A DNA stretch of 64,000 nt. It comes from MWDV01 sp964634255. GTDB taxonomy: Bacteria > Verrucomicrobiota > Verrucomicrobiia > Limisphaerales > MWDV01. Positions within the stretch are counted from its first letter, which is position 1; each line of letters opens with the position of its first letter. The stretch is taken from the NCBI GenBank assembly GCA_964634255.1, contig CAZWJC010000001.1, positions 52,670-116,669 of the forward strand, in the 5' to 3' direction. Positions 60,821 through 64,000 of this stretch are shown here, piece by piece. The notes below the pieces were generated by a model that was not told the DNA's origin, made no database searches, and saw only the letters and a list, made by a program, of their open reading frames with translations. Made by a program: the position numbers and the translations under genes.

Positions 60821-61030
60821 CTAAGATAGGCCGCGTTCTTGCGCCGCCCAACCCTGCTTCATCAGCGTCAGCAAATGCGCGAGCGCGTCCGCATAGCTGC
60901 GGCCCTTCTGTTCCGCTAACTGCCGGGCGCGCCGATCCAGTTGGGCCGCCATCTCCGCCGATTTGCCGACCGGACACCCCATCCCCACGAGCAGCGCGGC
61001 GAGCTGGCTATGGTCCACGGTCTCGGTCAT
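60821..61030 (-). CDS. Small hypothetical protein
   Basis: A 69-residue protein of helical character (HSQLAALLVGMGCPVGKSAE, then LDRRARQLAEQKGRSYADAL). It has no signal peptide. It lies between a cyclophilin gene (15 bases upstream) and the Nudix gene (4 bases downstream) on the same strand, which supports its reality. I do not recognise a family. Confidence 0.6.
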   Translation of the reverse strand: MTETVDHSQLAALLVGMGCPVGKSAEMAAQLDRRARQLAEQKGRSYADALAHLLTLMKQGWAAQERGLS

Positions 61031-61045
61031 CGCTCGGGAAGACGG

Positions 61046-61555
61046 TCAGCCGACCGTTTCCGCGGCGACGATCTTGATGCTTTCCACGTGCATCCGTTTG
61101 ACCGGCCGGTCGCCCGGTTGGGTCGGCGTGGTGGCGAGTTTTTCCAACACGTCATCGCCCTTGATGAGCTTGCCAAACGCGGTGTACTGCTTGTCGAGGA
61201 AGCGGGCATCGGCATGGCAGATGAAGAACTGGCTGCCCGCCGAATTCGGGTCCTGCGAACGCGCCATGGAAAGCACGCCGCGCACGTGCGGCTTAGCATT
61301 GAACTCTGCCTTGATGTTGAAGCCCGGCCCGCCCGTGCCCCAGCGCGACTTCATCGCCTCGTCCTTGGTGAGCGGATCCCCGCCCTGGATCATGAAGCCC
61401 TTGATGATGCGGTGAAAGCACGTCCCGTCGTAAAAGCCCTGCTGGGCGAGCTTCTTGAAGTTCTCGACGTGGCCGGGCGCGACGTCCGGCCAGAATTCGA
61501 GGACCATCGTGCCTTCGCTGGTTTGGATGACGGCGACTTCGCTGGTGTTGGGCAT
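61046..61555 (-). CDS. Cytoplasmic cyclophilin-type peptidyl-prolyl isomerase
   Basis: A 169-residue cyclophilin without a signal peptide. The catalytic arginine region is FHRIIKGFMIQGGD, followed by GVLSMARSQDPNSAGSQFFI and FGKLIKGDDVLEKL, the usual substrate-binding residues. It speeds proline cis-trans isomerisation. It lies directly downstream of the secreted isomerase gene (22 bases). Confidence 0.92.
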   Translation of the reverse strand: MPNTSEVAVIQTSEGTMVLEFWPDVAPGHVENFKKLAQQGFYDGTCFHRIIKGFMIQGGDPLTKDEAMKSRWGTGGPGFNIKAEFNAKPHVRGVLSMARSQDPNSAGSQFFICHADARFLDKQYTAFGKLIKGDDVLEKLATTPTQPGDRPVKRMHVESIKIVAAETVG

Positions 61556-61577
61556 AAATCAGAAGGGTTGGTGGCGT

Positions 61578-62294
61578 TCAGGGCAGGATGCTGGCGGACT
61601 TGATGTAATCGAGGTTCGGGAAATCCTTCTTCAGGTAGGCGTTGCCTTCGGCCTGCACCCGCCCCTGAGCCGGACCACGTCCCTGTGGGGCGCCTTCGCC
61701 ATATTCCCCGTTGATCTTATCCACCACGTCCATGCCTTCGCTCACTTTGCCGAAGGGCGAGAAGCCCATGCCATCGAGCCGGGCGTTATCGCCGAAGTTG
61801 ATGAACAACTGGGTGGTGCGGGTGTTGGGACCGGCGGTGGCGAACGTGACCGCGCCACGCACGTTGCTGGCCTTGACCGGATCGTCGGAAATCTTCGCAG
61901 ATCGCCAAGCAGCCGAAACCTTCGGGTCGCCGTGGATTCCAAACTGGCACATGAAGCCCGGAATCACCCGGAAGAAGGCCAGGTCCGTGAAATACCCGGA
62001 CTGGACGAGATTGAAGAAACGGTCGGCGCCGTTGGGTGCGAGGGCGCGGGTGACTTCGACCGTGAAGCTGCCCTTGGTGGTTTCAAACTTCGCCTTGAAG
62101 GTCTCCGGGGCTTTCGCGGTCAGCTTCCCGGGATCGGCGAAACCAGCAGCAGCGTCCGGCTTTTTCGTCTCTTCCGGCTTGGCCACCGCAGGTTTGGCTT
62201 CCTCTTTCTTTGCGTCCTTGGCGGGTTCGGCTTGGGCGAAGGCCACGCCGGCGACCGACAATCCGAACAGACAACTCAATAAAAGTGTTTTCAT
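61578..62294 (-). CDS. Secreted cyclophilin-type peptidyl-prolyl isomerase
   Basis: A 238-residue exported isomerase: signal peptide LLSCLFGLSVAGVAFA-Q, a lysine/alanine/proline-rich linker (residues 22-60), then a cyclophilin domain with FFRVIPGFMCQFGIHGDP, GAVTFATAGPNTRTTQLFIN and FGKVSEGMDVVDKI. Some active-site positions differ from the canonical pattern (MCQFG where the cytoplasmic one has MIQGG), as seen in divergent periplasmic members. First gene of the isomerase-Nudix run. Confidence 0.9.
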   Translation of the reverse strand: MKTLLLSCLFGLSVAGVAFAQAEPAKDAKKEEAKPAVAKPEETKKPDAAAGFADPGKLTAKAPETFKAKFETTKGSFTVEVTRALAPNGADRFFNLVQSGYFTDLAFFRVIPGFMCQFGIHGDPKVSAAWRSAKISDDPVKASNVRGAVTFATAGPNTRTTQLFINFGDNARLDGMGFSPFGKVSEGMDVVDKINGEYGEGAPQGRGPAQGRVQAEGNAYLKKDFPNLDYIKSASILP

Positions 62295-62364
62295 GCGGGG
62301 CGCAATCTTCCACGCGGGCCGGTGAAAGTCACGCGCGGAATTGGCTTGCCACTGTGCGCACGCT

Positions 62365-64000
62365 TCAGCGCGGCTGGCGCGTCGGCCGTGCGGCTCGGCT
62401 TGTGGTCTCCCGTTCGTTCGCCGCCTTGGGGGGCGTTGCGTCGTTCGAGGGCTGGTTCGTTTCGATCAGTTCAGCCGAACGCGCGGTGTCCCCTCGAGAG
62501 GGTGCAGGTCTCTTGGACTGCGCTGCCGGCGCCGGAACGGTTGGCGTGTTGGTGGCGGGTGACGCGGGAGCGATCTTTCCCGGAGGTCGTGTTCCTCGTG
62601 TCGCCTCGGTTCGGGCTTCGCCGCCCGGTCTGGGATTGGCAGCTCCGGGCGCGACGATCGCCTTCGATCTCACATCATGCTGGGTTGAATCCGCACTCGC
62701 GCGCACCGTGGCAGGATTCGTGACAACGGCGGGGCGCGGGCTGGGCCGGACTTCACGTTGCCGCAAACCCTCCGTCGCGGGTGTCGGCACAGTCTTCGCA
62801 ACGTTGGTCAAAGGCGTGACCGCCGAAGGAGTGACTTGCTTCGGGCTTGCTGGAGTTGGCTTCCGTTCCGCAGGCGCGGGCTGATTTGCTGGAGGTTGCG
62901 CCGGGGCCGGTTGCGGACGCGCGACGACCGGTGCCGGCCGCGTCGCGGGCCGCGCTGGTTGAAGCATGACTTCGGCCTGCTTGACCGGTGCAGGAGTCTG
63001 CTCAGCAGTCCTGACTTCGCGAGCCGTGGTTGCAGGCGCGGGCGTCTGCACAGGCGTGGCGTGTGGAGTGACAGCCGACTTCGGGTTGGCCACTTCCGGC
63101 TTACGCTCTTCACGAGCGGGCGGCGTCACGCGAGGCTCCGTGAGCGCCGGCTGGGAACGCGTCGCTGCCGCTGCCGGGGGCGGCGTTGGTCGCGCCATGG
63201 GGCGTGCCGGTTGCTGGACGACGTCAGCCGAGTTGACTGTCGCGGGAACTCTCTCGGAAGTTCTGACTTCACGGACTGCGGGTGCCGGTGTTTGAACTGG
63301 CGTGGTCGCCACCGCGGGTTTGGGATCGTGCTGGACCGTGGGAGGGGTTCTGCTGCCACGGGCAGAAGGAAGGTTGCGCTCGCGAGCTGCTACCGTGGTT
63401 TCTTCCCGGTGCCGGACCTCGCGAACTGGAACGGCCTGCACCTTGCGTCCGCTCTCGCGCTCGATGACCTCGGGACGCGGGCCTTCGATGACCACAGTTT
63501 TGTTCACCTCGTGAATCTTGGTGATGTTGACGGTCTGATTGATGATCGTGGTGTTATTCACGATTACCGTCTTGGGCCGCACCGGTTCGAGCATGCGCCG
63601 GTGCTCCACGAAGACGAACGCGTGCGACGCAAACGCCGGTTCGTAATTCACCGCGGCATGCGAAACCCCGATACTCATGGAGGGGCGCAATGGCGCCCAG
63701 CCGACGTAACCAGCGCCCTCGCGCCAGCAAACCCAGGCGGGTGACCATTGCGTGTGCGGCACCCAGAACCAGCCCAAGTCCGTCCGCCAATCCCAGCGCC
63801 CGTAATGATAAGTGGCCCACCCCCACGGCTCGTCGCTCATCCAATACCAGCCGGCGTCCGTGCGTTGCCAGTAGCCGTTGCAGTAGGGTCGCCAACCTGC
63901 CTCGACGCGCGCCGGAATCCAGCAACGACCATGGCTGCCCACGACCACCCAGCGCCCGTGAGCGCCGAGCGGCTCATAGAAATCGCTCTCCGCCTGGATG
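62365..64000 (-). CDS. DUF6600-like secreted or surface protein, N-terminus cut by the window edge
   Basis: An open frame of about 545 codons that runs off the right edge; the frame begins before 64000 with F-Y-E-P-L-G-A-H-G-R-W, which is the usual start of the tryptophan-rich repeats. The first 100 codons after that have the DUF6600 pattern W-x-x-Y-x-x-G-x-W-x-x-x-x-x-G-W-x-W (EPWGWATYHYGRW, GYVGWAPL). Then comes VIVNNTTIINQTVNITKIHE and a long Pro/Ala/Thr/Arg-rich, disordered region to the end. The protein is probably exported and surface-attached; the signal peptide lies outside the window. Function unknown. Confidence 0.75.
   Translation of the reverse strand, partial: IQAESDFYEPLGAHGRWVVVGSHGRCWIPARVEAGWRPYCNGYWQRTDAGWYWMSDEPWGWATYHYGRWDWRTDLGWFWVPHTQWSPAWVCWREGAGYVGWAPLRPSMSIGVSHAAVNYEPAFASHAFVFVEHRRMLEPVRPKTVIVNNTTIINQTVNITKIHEVNKTVVIEGPRPEVIERESGRKVQAVPVREVRHREETTVAARERNLPSARGSRTPPTVQHDPKPAVATTPVQTPAPAVREVRTSERVPATVNSADVVQQPARPMARPTPPPAAAATRSQPALTEPRVTPPAREERKPEVANPKSAVTPHATPVQTPAPATTAREVRTAEQTPAPVKQAEVMLQPARPATRPAPVVARPQPAPAQPPANQPAPAERKPTPASPKQVTPSAVTPLTNVAKTVPTPATEGLRQREVRPSPRPAVVTNPATVRASADSTQHDVRSKAIVAPGAANPRPGGEARTEATRGTRPPGKIAPASPATNTPTVPAPAAQSKRPAPSRGDTARSAELIETNQPSNDATPPKAANERETTSRAARPTRQPR

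Overview
The window is GC-rich, coding-dense bacterial chromosome. The gene families point to a Verrucomicrobiota bacterium, perhaps near Limisphaerales/Pedosphaera, with Planctomycetota as second choice. The pointers are H-X9-DG pseudopilins with a GFTLIELLVV start, an ECF-type sigma factor with a TTHWSVV start, a zinc-ribbon Ser/Thr kinase, GYF_2/DUF4190 proteins, very large secreted beta-helix and beta-sandwich proteins, and a DUF6600 protein. This assignment is inference; there is no rRNA, and I found no tRNA, CRISPR array, transposase or phage gene.

Layout. 0-4 kb: start of a GAF protein, a GT4 glycosyltransferase, and a tight three-gene redox-signalling cluster ([2Fe-2S] thioredoxin-like ferredoxin, PAS protein, SpoIIE/PP2C phosphatase) of the kind that normally accompanies sensory [FeFe]-hydrogenases, but without a hydrogenase. 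4-12.5 kb: a sigma factor, a secreted lamin-tail/Ig protein, a pseudopilin, a receptor Ser/Thr kinase whose outer domain resembles PhnD phosphonate-binding proteins, an FHA protein, a methyltransferase and a conserved unknown. 12.5-18.3 kb: a TonB system (outer-membrane receptor divergent from tonB-exbB-exbD) with a small secreted plug-like protein. 18.4-25 kb: secreted aldose epimerase, a membrane-anchored protein, a scarred region (truncated decarboxylase copy, nonsense-interrupted propeller gene), an intact TPP-dependent 2-oxoacid decarboxylase and threonine aldolase. 25-35.4 kb: GYF_2/DUF4190 proteins, DUF2752, a rhamnogalacturonan lyase (PL11), a CnrH/CnrY/CnrX-like sigma/anti-sigma/sensor trio, a pseudopilin, a secreted metallophosphatase and a Tat-exported Gfo/Idh/MocA oxidoreductase.

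35.6-55.3 kb: a 1510-residue beta-helix protein, the C-terminal half of carbamoyl-phosphate synthase large chain, a Pro/Arg-rich protein, a TPR protein, FKBP isomerase, an MFS transporter, a Nudix hydrolase and a 2814-residue secreted repeat protein. 55.3-64 kb, mostly minus strand: FmdB zinc ribbon, 2-oxoacid:ferredoxin oxidoreductase (korA-korB), a HAD phosphatase, a Nudix hydrolase in a run with two cyclophilin-type isomerases, and a DUF6600 protein cut by the window edge.

The strongest candidates for something undescribed are the hydrogenase-less ferredoxin/PAS/phosphatase module, the kinase-PhnD receptor locus with its sigma factor, FHA and pseudopilin partners, and the pseudopilin-like H-X9-DG domain attached to a GYF_2/DUF4190 protein. 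Several gene-integrity events (in-frame TGA, truncated paralogue, half carB) also deserve checking against reads.
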